In this document: in pieces, positions 33,459-46,379 of the stretch
Numbering within the stretch: the stretch's first letter is position 1
How the letters are laid out: each line of letters starts with the position of its first letter
From: Stramonita haemastoma
Lineage: Eukaryota; Mollusca; Gastropoda; Neogastropoda; Muricidae
Length of the DNA stretch: 64,000 nt
Reading direction: 5' to 3'
Assembly: GCA_030674155.1 (NCBI GenBank)
Contig: CM060324.1
Coordinates: 50,786,242-50,850,241, forward strand
Translations under genes and position numbers: made by a program
The notes under the pieces: generated by a model
What the model was told of the DNA's origin: nothing
The model's input: only the letters and a program-made list of their open reading frames with translations
Databases searched by the model: none

Positions 33459-33712
33459 GTGACGCTCCACCACATGAGGAGTCGTATTGCACCAGAGGTA
33501 AATTTTTAGTTATTGGCATGTTATTAATTTGCAATAAAATGGCTATACAATACAAAAAACAAACAAAAAAACCAGATTGAAAATCAAACAATTCTATCAA
33601 TAAGTTATTACAAATTGAAATGATAGACTGCAGAAAATGACAAAATGAGAAATTGACAAGATTAGCATTTTATTAGGTGGTCAGAATGAGGACTTGGCTA
33701 TTTTCAAAACAT
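33459..33712 (+). mobile_element. MITE-like element, left half only
   Basis: Left terminus GTGACGCTCCACCACATGAG and subterminal CACCAGAGGTAAATTTTTAG match 38593. It stops about halfway, at the junction with a SINE tail. Confidence 0.75.
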
Positions 33713-33721
33713 GAACATGAT

Positions 33722-33815
33722 CAAATGACAAGATTTACAAAACTGCATACACATGGGGACTGGATGAAAAAAAGCACATGGTACTTATTTCATTATCCTT
33801 GATATATAAGAATAA
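33722..33815 (+). mobile_element. SINE family A, 3' tail
   Basis: TGACAAGATTTACAAAACTG, CATGGGGACTGGATG and CATTATCCTTGATATATAAG. Only the last ~95 bp of the family remains. Confidence 0.75.
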
Positions 33816-34077
33816 ATAATTTGTAAAAAGTATTCAAGATAAAATTGGCAACACAGAGTGTGTGAGTGTGTGCGTGAGTGTGTGCGTGCATGCATGTGTG
33901 TGTTTACAAATCCACTCATAGTTGAATACAATGGCACTCTTGCGTTAGCATCTAATATTTTCTTGGACAGACATGTGTCACTAGACTACTACATTAATTT
34001 GGCAATAAACTAATAACTCACAAAAATCTTAAATTTGTTATGAATACAGACTGATTCGTGTACATGTCAAAGTCCTT

Positions 34078-34590
34078 TTTTTTTCTCAAGATGTTGCATT
34101 AAGTAAGCAAGGCATTTGCTTTTTTTTTTTTTAAATCAAGCAATCTATCTATGAAAAAAATTAACCAAAAATCCTAACCAAAAGAAAACAAGCAAACAAA
34201 CAAAAACAAAAAGAAAATCCCCAAATATTAAAAATCACATTATTACACCAACCCTAGCAATAAAATTGACTCAATATGGAGCAAAAAATGTAATACACCG
34301 TAAGACTCATTCACTCATAAAATGTCAAAAAAATTGTATAAGGTTACAACATCACCCATCCTTTTAGTTCATAGTTTATAAAAAAAAACAAAACCTACCC
34401 AAAAAAAACCTCTACCCCTACATAACAAAAAGGAACATCACCAAAAATTATACAAAAAAGGAACAAAAACATACCTGATAACAATAATAGTAATACCATA
34501 TACACTAATCAAAAACAAAATAATATTCTTTCAATCAAACAATGTGAATAAATGTATAATAACGATACAAAAACATGATGATTTATTTAT
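34078..34590 (-). mobile_element. LINE 3' non-coding copy (relative of 18115-20437)
   Basis: Carries TTGCATTAAGTAAGCAAGGC and CAAGCAATCTATCTATG like the LINE terminus near 18150, then A-rich sequence with ACACCGTAAGACTCATTCAC and AAGGTTACAACATCACCC. No frame retained. Confidence 0.55.
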
Positions 34591-34800
34591 TTATTCTTTT
34601 ATATCAAGGATAATGGAATAAGCATTCTTGGTGCTTTTTTACATCCAGTCCCTTGTGTATGCAGTTTTGTAAATATCTGTTCCCACCGCACACAATGGCC
34701 TACTCTTAGAAAAGCGGAACAGGATTTAAGTATGGGCAAGATGTTCTGCGTGCGTTTGCACACAGGGCCTTGGTTTACAGTCTCATTGAATAACCTATCA
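34591..34800 (-). mobile_element. SINE family A, 3' part
   Basis: Minus strand includes CAAGATGTTC-complement landmarks, GTTCCGCTTTTC and CTTATTCCATTATCCTTGAT. A G run at 34841-34867 follows on the right. Confidence 0.75.
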
Positions 34801-35062
34801 AGAGCAACTTGCAACAATAACTAAAAAAAGTGACTGAAAAGGAGGGGGGGGGGGGGGGGGGGGGGGTTCAAAGAGGAAGCCAAAAACAACAATCAAAGAA
34901 ATAATAAAAAAAAATAATTTACAAGCAAACAAGAATCCCTACATAAAAAAAAAAAAACTCCGTCAACTAGACTATCAAAACAAAACAATTACAAGAATAG
35001 TACTCTAATACCATCATAATAACACCAAAACAGCACCATGATAAAACCTATTAAACCTTTCT

Positions 35063-35069
<7 letters not shown>

Positions 35070-35144
<75 letters not shown>

Positions 35145-35150
35145 AGAGAG
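35070..35150 (+). repeat. (GT)n microsatellite
   Basis: About 35 GT units ending in GCGAGAGAGAGAG. Confidence 0.95.
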
Positions 35151-35515
35151 AGTCCAAATTTAATTTCCAGATGATTCTCTGAGTAAGAAATGTATTTGCT
35201 TTTTTTCAACAAGCTATTAAATCTGGGGGAAAAACATAACCAAAGAAAAACAAATCAAACAAACAAAACCCCCTAAAAACATCACCAAAATATTTAATAC
35301 ATAATTACGACAACCCATAATGATAAAAGAAGACTCAATAGGGGACAAAAAAGTAATACACCGTAAGACTCACTCACAGGCACGCACACACAGACATACA
35401 CATGCACGCACTGAGATTAAAATCTTAAATTTTTTTTTTTTTTTAAATCACAATATGTAAAAAAAAATTATATAAGGTTACAATGTCACCCATTCTTTTA
35501 CATACATACTTCAGA
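35151..35515 (-). mobile_element. LINE 3' non-coding copy
   Basis: AATTTAATTTCCAGATGATT and CTGAGTAAG repeat the LINE terminus near 18145. ACACCGTAAGACTCACTCAC and AAGGTTACAATGTCACCC match the copy at 34078. Confidence 0.6.
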
Positions 35516-35689
35516 CCTGTGCACCCCCTTACTTCCAATTTCAGTATTTTTATGGCAGTTTTCAGTATTTTTCACCGAGTTTCAGTATTTTTGCCAATTG
35601 TTCCAGACACTTTTTCTATAGGAAGAATAAACGTTTTTTATTTATTTATTATTTTTCTTAATTTGTTTGCTCATCCCCCCACCAATTTC

Positions 35690-36914
<1,225 letters not shown>

Positions 36915-37390
36915 ATGTCACCAATTTTTTATTATGACATACTTTATAACCCCCCCCCCCAAAAAAGAAAACCTTTAACAAATACACTCCCCCCCCCCCC
37001 CACAAAAAAAAAAACACAACAGGATCAAAACACCCCAAAATATATATCCATATCATAACAATCAAACTAAAAATAGACTACTGAATCAACAATGATAATA
37101 ATGACAATAACATGATAATCAGCCATCAAGAGCAACAATACAACAATAACCCCAAAAATAAAAGCATCTTAGAAGGAGGGGTTGGGTAAACAAATCAAAC
37201 AAAAAAGTAATGATAATAAAAAGTTTTACAAGCAAACAAGAACCCCTACAAAATCAAGTCCAAAAGCTCACAGTCAACTAGACTATCAACCCAAAACAAT
37301 AAAAATAGTACTTGTAATCACATCACTAATTACATCAAAAACAACATCCATGATAAAATCTATTAAACCTTGTGCGTGCATGCGTGTGTT
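36915..37390 (-). mobile_element. LINE 3' non-coding copy, A-rich
   Basis: A/C-rich with AGACTATCAA, CAAGCAAACAAGAACCCCTA and CATGATAAAATCTATTAAAC, all shared with 34915-35060. Poly-C runs at 36951 and 36990. Confidence 0.45.
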
Positions 37391-38420
37391 TAAAGGATGT
37401 TTTATTTACAATACATAGGCATATCATCAAAGTGATTGTCTCATTGTTATGCAGTATGATATGTTTATACTGGAATGGTTTTTATGTTTCATGTTATCAA
37501 AAAAAACGAAGTTAAAAAATATCTAGTCCCCCCAAAATGATTACTTTCCAAACTGCTTCTTGGTAACATCAGATGCCATTTCTACCGATTTAGTTTACAA
37601 AAGAATGCCACATTTCAGATCAGAAGTTCATATGAGGAAATTGCAAGTACAATGATCACTCCCCTTGTTCACAAGTACAAAATCAGAGCATAGTTTTGTT
37701 CAGAGTCAAACATTGATCACCAGTTGCATTGAATTTTGTTACCTTGTATCGGTTTCATAACAGCTTGAGGGCAAACAAAGTGTCAAGTCTTAGATCATGT
37801 CGGCTCTTGGAAGCTGGCCCCAGCTTTGAACTCTAAACGCTAATGCCTTTTGTTTTATCACATGGGCAGCAAAAACACGCGAGTGTTGCCTCTTAGTTAA
37901 TCTAACCTCTGAGCAAACTAATCTAGCATCTGAGCTCTGCTTTCAGGAGTTGCTTGAGATTTAAGGCATACTTTTTGCCTTGCTTTGTTATTCTAAATTT
38001 TCACAGATAAAAATTCAATTACTTGGCAACTTTCAGTGACTTACTGGGCATGCAGCAAAATTGTAATTACCTCCCTTGGACACTTTAGTTGTCTGCTACT
38101 GTTAGTTTCGTCCGCTCAGTCCCACCCATTTAAACCTTCTTTTTTTTTTTCCACACAAAAATGTATCTCTAGTTTCTTATCATCCATGAATAAAATACCT
38201 TCAACAGACAAGCCTCAACTTTCAAGAGTTTTTCAAGGTTTTTGTCACAGGTTCTCATTTTCAAGAGTATCAGAGGTATTGAATCTATTATTTCTTTAAA
38301 AAAAAAAAAGTCCCAAAATTGCCAATACAAAGTTTTGTTTAAAAGAGAAAGAAAATCACCAATGTAGTGATCAATGCTTTATATGGACAAACAACACCAC
38401 CATCCATTACAATCACTCCT
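37391..38420. other. Non-coding stretch, nothing recognised
   Basis: AT-rich, mixed sequence without frames, splice pairs or repeat matches within the window. Confidence 0.4.
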
Positions 38421-38422
38421 CC

Positions 38423-38431
38423 GACAGAGAG

Positions 38432-38517
<86 letters not shown>

Positions 38518-38530
38518 AGAGAAGGGGAGG
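38423..38530 (+). repeat. (GA)n microsatellite
   Basis: About 50 GA units with three GAAG/GGAG interruptions. Confidence 0.95.
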
Positions 38531-38592
38531 GGGAAGGAAGTGTGCACATTAAAAGAAAAAAATCCTGGGTAAGATTTTCACAAGCTATTCAT

Positions 38593-38996
38593 GTGACGCT
38601 CCACCCACAATGAGTCGCATTGCACCAGAGGTCAATTTTTAGTTATTGATATGCAATCAAATGGCTACACAATACAAAACAGATTGAAAATCGGACAATT
38701 CTGTGAAGGTTATAAGTTGAAATGATAGACTGCAGGAAATGCCGAAACGAGAAATTGACAAGTTTAGCATCGCAATAGGTGGTCAGAATGATGGCTTAGG
38801 TATTTTTAAAACACACTTAAAGGTAAAAGGATACAAAATTATGACTTGAAATTTTATTATAAGATAGAACAGTGACTATAGTTTTATAATCAATCAAAAT
38901 CTCAAATTCAACAACCTGACCCCTACCTGCCTAAAATGGCTCCTAGCGGAAAAGGGGGTCAGGTGCGAAGCGACTTAATTCGTGGAGGAGCATCAC
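38593..38996 (+). mobile_element. MITE-like element, complete (404 bp)
   Basis: Begins GTGACGCTCCACCCACAATG and ends CGTGGAGGAGCATCAC, inverted at both termini. Flanks read AT on both sides, though the other copies do not confirm this. Subterminal sequences differ (CACCAGAGGTCAATTTT left; CCTGACCCC and AGGTGCGAAGCGACT right). No coding capacity. Confidence 0.8.
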
Positions 38997-39381
38997 ATGT
39001 TTGGCTTGGGGGCAGCTAGGCTAACAGAAACACACTGAAGAGCATGCTGCACTTTCACACAATATGATTTTTGGCACATAGCCTCCCCAGCTTTTCGAAC
39101 GAGCCGGCACAAGTCATCCTAGCAAAGATGAGTTTTTGGGGCTAACAGTACTTGGAAGATTCTGAGCAACTTGAGAAGATACTGGCTCAACTATTAGTAG
39201 CTTGATGTTTAAATGTCATACATAGATTCTTTCGTCTTTTAGCTTGAGGTATTTTTTATTGGCCGGCAGACTTTTGCATTAATCGAAAATTTTCACTCAA
39301 GAAACAGACAAATGGAGTATTCTATTTTGTAAGCTACAACTTCAGTGTCTACTTTGCAGCTAGCAAATATAATAATAATGA

Positions 39382-39785
39382 CAATAATAATACATGGAAT
39401 TTATATAGTGCTGTATCTTGTAAAAACAAATCAAAGCACTTGCATATACTGTTATTGTTGAACAATTGTCTTCAGTAGATACTTCATTGCATTTGGTTAT
39501 ATATGACACTTTTAAATCCAACCTCAAGAAACATTTCAAACCTTAGATTTTTGCCTTCTGTTTCCCTCTCATATCCATACCTGCCTTCAACATCTGAAAC
39601 CCCCTTCACCCTGCCAAAGTGTATAACCTTTATAAGTGTGTGTGTACGCGTGCGTGAGTACATTCAAATTTGCTAAAGTTATTAATTGTCATTGATTGCT
39701 TGTGTGTTGTATAGGTCGAATGCAAGCGCTTTAATTTGTTTTTGCAAGACATAGTGCTATATAAATTCCATGTAACATTATTATC
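39382..39785. mobile_element. Inverted pair of SINE/LINE tail ends
   Basis: Left: AATACATGGAATTTATATAG followed by CTTGTAAAAACAAATC. Right is the reverse complement type: TTTTTGCAAGACATAGTGCT then ATATAAATTCCATGTAACAT. Both are flanked outwardly by ATT/AAT repeats. The same end occurs at 44805-44885. Confidence 0.55.
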
Positions 39786-40237
39786 ATTTGTTGTCTTTTC
39801 TATTGAACAACTTTTCACAGTCTATCTGTCGATCTGACATGATGCTATTTGCATAACAGTCACCTCTTCTGATAATTACTGATGTAGACTAAAATATTCA
39901 ACCCGTTCGTTATCATGTTATACATCAACTTGGACCTTGGAGTGAAGTGATTTCTGATTGGTTAAAAATAAATGGTGGCTGTTTCTCAATCTTATTCGCA
40001 TTTAGAAAATGTCTGCCTATTCTGAAGAGGACGTCAGAATATAACTCAAGTTCTCAAAAATCAAAGACGATGCACTTTCTCTCGGATTGTTTTGAATGAT
40101 ATTTGCATGGGTTATTTGTTGACAGAACAATGAAACATTCAAAAAACAAACAAAAAACCCCCACAGCAGAAACATAACTACAGATGGCGGAATTCCACCC
40201 AAAAGCAGAGAGATCCCATTCTTGAGTACTTTACGTT

Positions 40238-40320
40238 ACCATAACCTACACTATACTACACCACACTATGTTAAACTACACTACACTACACCACACCACG
40301 CTACACCACACTACAGCAGT
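40238..40320 (+). repeat. (CTACA)n/(CACTA)n pentanucleotide repeat
   Basis: Imperfect ACTACACTACACCACAC units over about 80 bp. Confidence 0.85.
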
Positions 40321-40544
40321 TCACACAAGTCCCTTGAACAGAGTGGTTGTGGCAGAGTCACATTGTTGACGAACATGTCGATTATCTCCCTTGATCCACA
40401 CTCATTGATGCTGATCTTCCAGGTTTTTTTGCTGCCTCATCTGCTACCTCCATGGACTGTGACTTGTGTAGCGGCCAGTGGTGTGGTACAGCCTTGTCCT
40501 GTTGCCCCTCCCCTCAAGAACGCCATCTGCACACAGTACCACCA

Positions 40545-40870
40545 ATGACAATCCAAACCAATCATGTTATTTATCACCCCACCAACCACATGAGGCCATA
40601 TAGGTTCTGTCACCTCGTCAAATTTTTAAATCTAAGAATAAAACTGTGCGACTATACACAGATTATAGCAGGGTATGAAACCAACTCTACAATGGTTCCT
40701 TGTATCGACACCCTGGTCAACCATAAGGGTCAGTCCAGGATGGGCACCGCGTTGTGGGAAAATCCACATCAATCACACATAAACTGAGATAAAACCAAAA
40801 TCAGATTCTGTAAAACAACCTTGCTCTTAGTGACCGACTATAACCCTTTCACTCAAATCGGGTGGAAAAA
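40545..40870 (-). mobile_element. Jockey-type LINE 3' terminus
   Basis: Matches the 3' non-coding region attached to the Jockey coding remnant at 47203-47900: TAAGGGTCAGTCCAGGATGG, CGCGTTGTGGGAAAATCCAC, AACCAATCATGTTATTTATC on the + strand. Coding part absent. Confidence 0.7.
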
Positions 40871-41394
40871 TCGTCAGTCACTACACAACAGTATCATTAT
40901 TTAAATTAAAAAAATAAAAATATAGATTACATTTCAAATGATACAAACATTTACAATAAACCAAATATATACTACATTTCCAAACGATTAAACCTTTCCA
41001 TATACATTAATCGTATGCTACTAGGTGATTAATTTTTTTTTATGTATATTGCGTTCTAAATAATTCAAACATTCTAATTAAGCCAAGTGTATACTGCATT
41101 CTAAATTATTCTTTTTTTCTATTTTTTTCTCACAAAAAAAGAAAGATTTTTACTGATTTGTTTGTATGACATAGAGCAAATTGACATATATTATAAATAT
41201 GCGTTAAGTTTTGCTGTCTATTCAGAGTATGGATATAAAAAGATAAATAAACCAAACAGCCCGCCAAAAAAAAAAAAAAAAAGGAACCCCCCCCCCCCCC
41301 TGAAAATCAGAGTACACAGATTACAATCGAGAATATTCAGTTGTTTAGAAAAAAAACAATGTAGCCATGCTATGTATTACATAAAAAAAATGAT

Positions 41395-41467
41395 AAGATT
41401 TACAAAACTGCATACACACAGGGACTGGATGTAAAAAAGCACACAAGTGCTTATTTTCATTTTCCTG

Positions 41468-41511
<44 letters not shown>
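41395..41511 (+). mobile_element. SINE family A tail and long poly-A
   Basis: GATTTACAAAACTGCATACA, GGGACTGGATGTAAAAAAGC and CTTATTTTCATTTTCCTGAT, then about 39 A. Confidence 0.75.
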
Positions 41512-41515
<4 letters not shown>

Positions 41516-41662
41516 CCCTACCTGGAGGAAATTCTGCCCTACAAATTTTCTCTTTTTACTATCACTCTGCTTCTGCCATGCTCCTTTTTTCCTGTCACCA
41601 CCTCCTTGTCTATTTTCTGCCTTCTTGGTCCCTTCTTCTGCCTTTTTCCCCCAGAAAGACTT
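41516..41662 (-). mobile_element. Dispersed repeat R2, copy 2
   Basis: Inverted relative to 8603-8765. Its minus strand starts GGGGGAAAAAGGCAGAAG. The poly-A of the preceding SINE abuts it. Confidence 0.6.
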
Positions 41663-41872
41663 AGAAGATGATTCTCTTTTATGCTGGTCGGATGCGCTAC
41701 CACCAAGATGGGGCGATTTTCCCACTGGACCCTATACAATAAATTTGAATTTTTAGAGTTCTGAATCTTGTGAAGCAAACAAATTCAAGTGATCAGCACA
41801 GACTCCACTCACCTGCTAGAGTGAAAGTCCTTTTTTTTTTTTTTTGTTTATAAATATCCAACTGTTTTGTTT

Positions 41873-42022
41873 TTTTTATATCGAGGATAATGGAATAAGC
41901 ACTCGTGTGCTTTTTTTTTTTACATCCAGTCCCTGTGTGTATGCAATTTTGTAAATGTCATCTGTTCCCACCAGCACACAACGGCTTACGAAAAGGGGAA
42001 CAGGATTTAACGAGTGGTAAAC
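41873..42022 (-). mobile_element. SINE family A, 3' part
   Basis: TATCGAGGATAATGGAATAA, CATCCAGTCCCTGTGTG, CATCTGTTCCCACCAGCACA on the + strand; truncated at GGATTTAACGAGTGG. Confidence 0.75.
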
Positions 42023-43180
42023 CAAAAATTTAATGTTGGCATTTTTTTCTAAATGAATTGAAACACAAATATGAAATGGAAAAATAAGAGCCCTTTAAAC
42101 AAATGCAGTTTACTTATTTTCAGAATTAAAAATAAAGATGCTTCAGTATATCAATGTTGTAGAAACTTAAGCACGACTTCCAAATATTAGTAAAATTCTA
42201 AATGAAATTTATATAAACTTGTCTTGACAACAAAAATGATGACTGTTTATTTGTACTTTGTGAAGTAGTTAGCCTTGTGTGTCACACACAAATGCCGAGT
42301 TGTTTGAATGAAAATCTCATTCATTTTTAAATACATATGTGTGCTAATCAAAAAGATTATTACCCCCCCCCAAAAAAAAAAAAAGAATTCTGCAGGTGTG
42401 CCTTGGCCTCAGCAGACTAAAAAAAACCCCAAAAACCCCCACAAAAAAAAGTGTTACAGATGATAAGGCAGCAAGCCCCCCCCCCCCCCAAAAAAAAAAT
42501 TACAGAATTTTGTGACGAGAGTACTGGGGGTATTTTTGAATAACTAACGACCATACATACCAAGCCTTGCCTGACTGAAGTATGGAGGTGTTTCAAATTA
42601 ACTAAGGACCATACATACAGTATTTGAGAGTGGTAACTTTTTGTGTGAGTGACGTAAATTGATCGCAATTTTTCTTCTGAATTCAGATAAATTTCACTTT
42701 GTCAAAGCCAGGATTGTAATCTTAATGTTTCAGTTTTAAGCTTCCTTCAATATTTTTTTTTAGCTAGTCAACATATTCATCACTTTTGAGGGGTTCAAGT
42801 CTGGGGAAAATCTTGTCAATTTTGCAGTCTCCATCTACTCTTGTGTGGCGTGTGTGTGTGTTGAGTAAACAAGCCTGCCGCACACAGCGCGCTTGCGCTT
42901 GTCTGACGTAACGTGAGCTTTGCCCTCTTTCTAGCCATCCAGCTCTTAGGCCTTCTGCGCGAGTGTATGATGGTTTCAGACAGTGGTTGGGGAGAAAAAG
43001 GGAGGGTTGTGGAGATACAAAGATGGGGGGTGCTAATTTCAGCTGCGGCTGACTGGTGTGGGATAGGTTCACTGTGTCCATTTATTATCAGTATTATCAT
43101 TTAAATGTTTCTTTAAAAAATTTAAATATTGAAAAAAAAACCCCACCAGTACAGAATTTTGTTTAAAAGGGATGTGAAAA
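42023..43180. other. Non-coding stretch; fragment of the 0.47 kb repeat near 42457
   Basis: Mostly unrecognised AT-rich DNA. 42450-42475 (ACAGATGATAAGGCAGCAA) is the terminus of the repeat duplicated at 16583/17513. 42833-42970 is richer in CpG (ACACAGCGCGCTTGCGCTTG) without a convincing exon. Confidence 0.4.
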
Positions 43181-43234
43181 TCACCCAAGTGAATACTGGA
43201 GTTAAATTTTTTTTATTTTAATAGAATTTTAAAA

Positions 43235-43740
43235 AGGCCATGCTAAGGCCTGAGAGCTATTAATTTAAAAGCCAGTGAAAATCCTAATTATCCCAGAATT
43301 TAAAAGCTACTGAAAATCCCCATTATACCAGAATTTAAAAGCTACTGAAAATTCCAATTATCCCAGAATTCAAAAGCTACTGAAAATCGATTATCCCAGA
43401 ATTTAAAAGCTACTGAAAATTCCAATTATCCTAGAAAATAAAAGCTACTGAAAATCCCTATCATTCCACACCCCCCCTCCCCCCCAAAAAGCTACAGAAA
43501 ATCCCAATTATTCCAGATTTTGAAAGCCAGCGAAAATCCCAATTATTCCATATTTTTACGGCCGGTGAAAATCCGAATTGTTCCAGAATTTAAAAGCCTT
43601 CAAAATCCTAACTCCAGTGAAAATCCCCATTATTCAACATTTTAAAAAGCCAGTGAAAAATCCTGATTATTCCAAATTTTAAAAGCCTTCAAAATCTCAA
43701 TTATTCCAGATTTTATTATTAAAAGCTACTGAAAAACTAG
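43235..43740 (+). repeat. 35-bp tandem repeat
   Basis: About 13 units of AATTTAAAAGCTACTGAAAA followed by TCCCAATTATCCCAG. Left units are most alike; right units vary (AAAGCCAGTGAAAATCC, AAAGCCTTCAAAATC). Confidence 0.9.
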
Positions 43741-43836
43741 CTTTGTTTAAAAAAAAAGCACATGTGTGCTTATTCCATTATCTTCAATAAAAAACAAAAA
43801 AACAAAAACACACACACACACACACAGAGTACTTAC

Positions 43837-43911
43837 TGATGCCATGCCAGAGTTCTGACTGTCTTCCTCCAATGTCCATGTCCTTCACGTCTCCATGCTC
43901 CAACCTTGGGA
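43837..43911 (-). CDS. Candidate internal coding exon of an unidentified gene
   Basis: Minus strand: TTTTTTTTCTCTGTGTGAG| as acceptor, then a 75-bp open stretch reading PRLEHGDVKDMDIGGRQSEL and WHGI, then a consensus donor ATCA|GTAAGT. Composition and sequence are protein-like, unlike the surrounding repeats. I do not recognise the protein. No partner exon was found; flanking DNA is repeats. Confidence 0.35.
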
Positions 43912-44027
43912 CTCACACAGAGAAAAAAAATGTATACATGTATGTACAACATCTCTGCTGCAATGATATAATACATCAGCGACCCTTCCTTACCCCTCCC
44001 TTATCTCCAGCCTCTGGCCTACTTACC

Positions 44028-44066
44028 CCCCCCCCCCCCCCCCCAAGAAACCCCCCCCCCCCCCCC
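44028..44066 (+). repeat. Poly-C runs
   Basis: Two C runs of about 16 separated by AAGAAA. Confidence 0.9.
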
Positions 44067-44141
44067 AACCAAACACACACACAAAAACCCCCCACAAAAA
44101 AATTCCTTAGTTAACTCTTTTGCACTGTGTCTTAGTACAGT

Positions 44142-44142
44142 G

Positions 44143-44205
<63 letters not shown>

Positions 44206-44262
44206 TGAGTGTGTGTGAGTGTGAGTGTGTGTGTGTGTGGGTGTGGGTGTGGGCGTGTGTCG
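44142..44262 (+). repeat. (GT)n microsatellite, imperfect
   Basis: About 30 perfect GT units then GGGTGTGAGTGTG variants. Confidence 0.95.
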
Positions 44263-44351
44263 TTGAGTAAATAATTTGTTAATTTTATAATAGTTATCTA
44301 TAATAATTTATAGTAATTATTTATAATAATTTAATAATTTTATATAATTAA

Positions 44352-44615
44352 TAGAAGGAAGGAGGCAGGATGGTTAAGACATTTGCCTGCCAATATGCAA
44401 ATCGCGAGTTTCTGGGCCAAGCCTCGCCTTTTCTTTACAGTTTGACGAAAAAATCAAACTGAATGTCAAAGTCATTTGGATGAGACTAAACAAAGGCCCC
44501 ATGTGCGAACGCACACAGAACATCTTGCACACATGTTAAAACCCCGTTCAGCCTTTCAGAAGAGCAGGCCATCGTGTGCCGGTAGGAGCGGATGACAAAA
44601 TCATAATTTAAAAAA
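44352..44615 (+). mobile_element. SINE family A, variant head
   Basis: Head GGCAGGATGGTTAAGACATT then the standard body (CATTTGGATGAGACT, CGAACGCACACAGAACATC, GGTAGGAGCGGATGAC). It shares the head type with 1530-1762. Confidence 0.75.
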
Positions 44616-44661
44616 ACAAAAACAGCATGCGCATAGGTGTCGTGTTTAGACACCATCCCTG

Positions 44662-44885
44662 AGGGGAAAAAAAAAAAAATGGCGACGTGCTCTCCCCGGG
44701 GAGAGCAGCCCGAATTTCACGCAGAGAAATCTGCTGTGACATAAAGTGGTATGAAATAAAATAAAATAAAAATTGTGAATGGTTGCATGCGTGCAACTGA
44801 TTTGATTGCAAGCGTTTAGATTTGTTTGCTTTACAAGATTTAGCGCTGTATAAATTCCATACATTATTATTATTATCATTATTAT
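44662..44885 (-). mobile_element. SINE tail fragment with CTCCCCGGGGAGAG hairpin and (ATT)n end
   Basis: Inverse of 10537-10632, with the palindrome CTCTCCCCGGGGAGAG at 44690-44705. Next to it, 44805-44885 (TTTACAAGATTTAGCGCTGT, ATAAATTCCATACATTATTA) is the tail type seen at 39382-39785. Confidence 0.55.
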
Positions 44886-44924
44886 GTCTGTCAGATATCT
44901 ATCTATCTATCTATCCCTTAGTGG

Positions 44925-45245
44925 GGACGGGATAGCCTAGTGGTCAGAACATTGTGCTCGCAATCCCGTTCGAGGGGATTTTTCCTCTGGAGTTAACATT
45001 AGTGCTGACTCCACTCCCCCCAAAAGTCTTTCAGACGAGACTATAAACCAAGGCCCTGCGTGCAAACACACAGAGAACATCTTGCGCAATTGTTAAATCC
45101 TGTTCTGCTTTTCATAAGAGTAGGCCATTGTGTGCTGGTGGGAGTAGATGACAAAATTTACAAAACTGCATACACACAGGGACTGATGTAAAAAAAGGAC
45201 AAGAGTGCTTATTCCATTATCATTTATATAAAAGAATTTTAAAAA
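44925..45245 (+). mobile_element. SINE family A, near full length
   Basis: GGGACGGGATAGCCTAGTGG, CAGAACATTGTGCTCGCAAT, a short deletion removing most of the B box, CTCTGGAGTTAACATTAGTG, down to CATTATCATTTATATAAAAG. Confidence 0.85.
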
Positions 45246-45289
45246 ATTATAAATAAATTAGTCTGGTGACCATGGGGGCACCCCTGAAG

Positions 45290-46035
45290 ACTTAACAACC
45301 AGTTCCTTCCATTCCTCTCTCTGTTCTGCTTTTCTCAAAATGTTGAGTTCTAGGCCTGTTCATTCGCTGATGTTGTCCTCCCATCTCTTCCTTGGTCTGC
45401 CTCTTTTTCTTCCTCCTTGGACAATGCCATGCAGTATTGTTTTTGCAAGTCCTTTTGATCTTGTACCATTTTAAGTTCACACTTCTTTACGATCGATAGA
45501 AGGTTTTTGTAGGGACCAATGGTTTGCTGGATTCTGTTGTGCACTTCTTCGTTGCTTATGTGGTCTCTGTAGGAGATGCCAAGGAGTCTCCGGAAGGGTT
45601 TCATCTCTACTGCATGTACTCGTCTCTCCAAATCTGCAGTCAGGGTCCATGATTCACAAGCAATCAAAAATATAGATATGACAAGGGAGCGCATTAGTCT
45701 GATCTTGGAGTTGAGTGAGATATTTTTATCTTTCCAGATGGTGTTCAGTCTTGACTGCTGTTGTTGTCTGTGTAATCCTGCACACTACCTCTGGCTTGGA
45801 CCCCTTGTCTGATACAATGGCTCCTAAATACTTGAAGCTTTGAACCTTTTCCAGTTTCTGGTCACTGACCCCGATATCAGTGCTGATGTCCTTGGCATTA
45901 TTGGTCATCAGTTTGGGGTCTTCTCTGCACTGATTTCCATGCTGTATGTTTCAGAGGCCTTGTTCAGGTGTTCTGTTAGGTTGGTAAGCTCTTGTTCTGA
46001 TCCTGCTAGTCCATCAATGTCATCTGTGAAGCTTC
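45290..46035 (-). pseudogene. RTE-type LINE reverse transcriptase, decayed
   Basis: Minus-strand frames in order: FTDDIDGLAGSEQELTNL (the catalytic F-A-D-D box, Ala changed to Thr), YSMEISAEKTPN, QKLEKVQSFKYLGAIVSDKG, SLVISIFLIACESWTLTADL, KPFRRLLGISYRDHISNEEV, then ALSKEEEKEADQGRDGRTTS. These are the RT palm and C-terminal blocks of RTE-like polymerases. Stops and frameshifts separate the blocks. A poly-C run (46131-46150) lies beyond the truncated 5' side. Confidence 0.88.
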
Positions 46036-46379
46036 ACAGTGATGTCTCCGACAAAAAAACTGATCAAATAAAAAAAAATCTTCAAACTGCTTAGTAAAGA
46101 TAAACATTTACTTTTCCTCTCTCTACTACCCCCCCCCCCCCCCCCCCCCAACCGACCTCCCAGTCTGATGTATTTGACACTGATGTTAAGTATTTTCATT
46201 ACAGACATCCATTTGCAGTCACTTGTGTCCCTAATGTAAAGACATTACATTGTTTTATATTGTCTAGTGCTAAAGAGATCTTAGAACAGTTTACAACGCA
46301 TAAGTATTTTGCAAATCCTTGTCAGCTTAAGTTCATACTATTGATGTCATCAACAAACAAAAATACTGTTAAATGCTAA

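Noticed and set aside
40450..40550. Possible exon with Cys-rich frame (MDCDLCSGQWCG)
   Set aside because: Borders a LINE 3' terminus, has no convincing donor and no recognised homology; kept out for lack of support.
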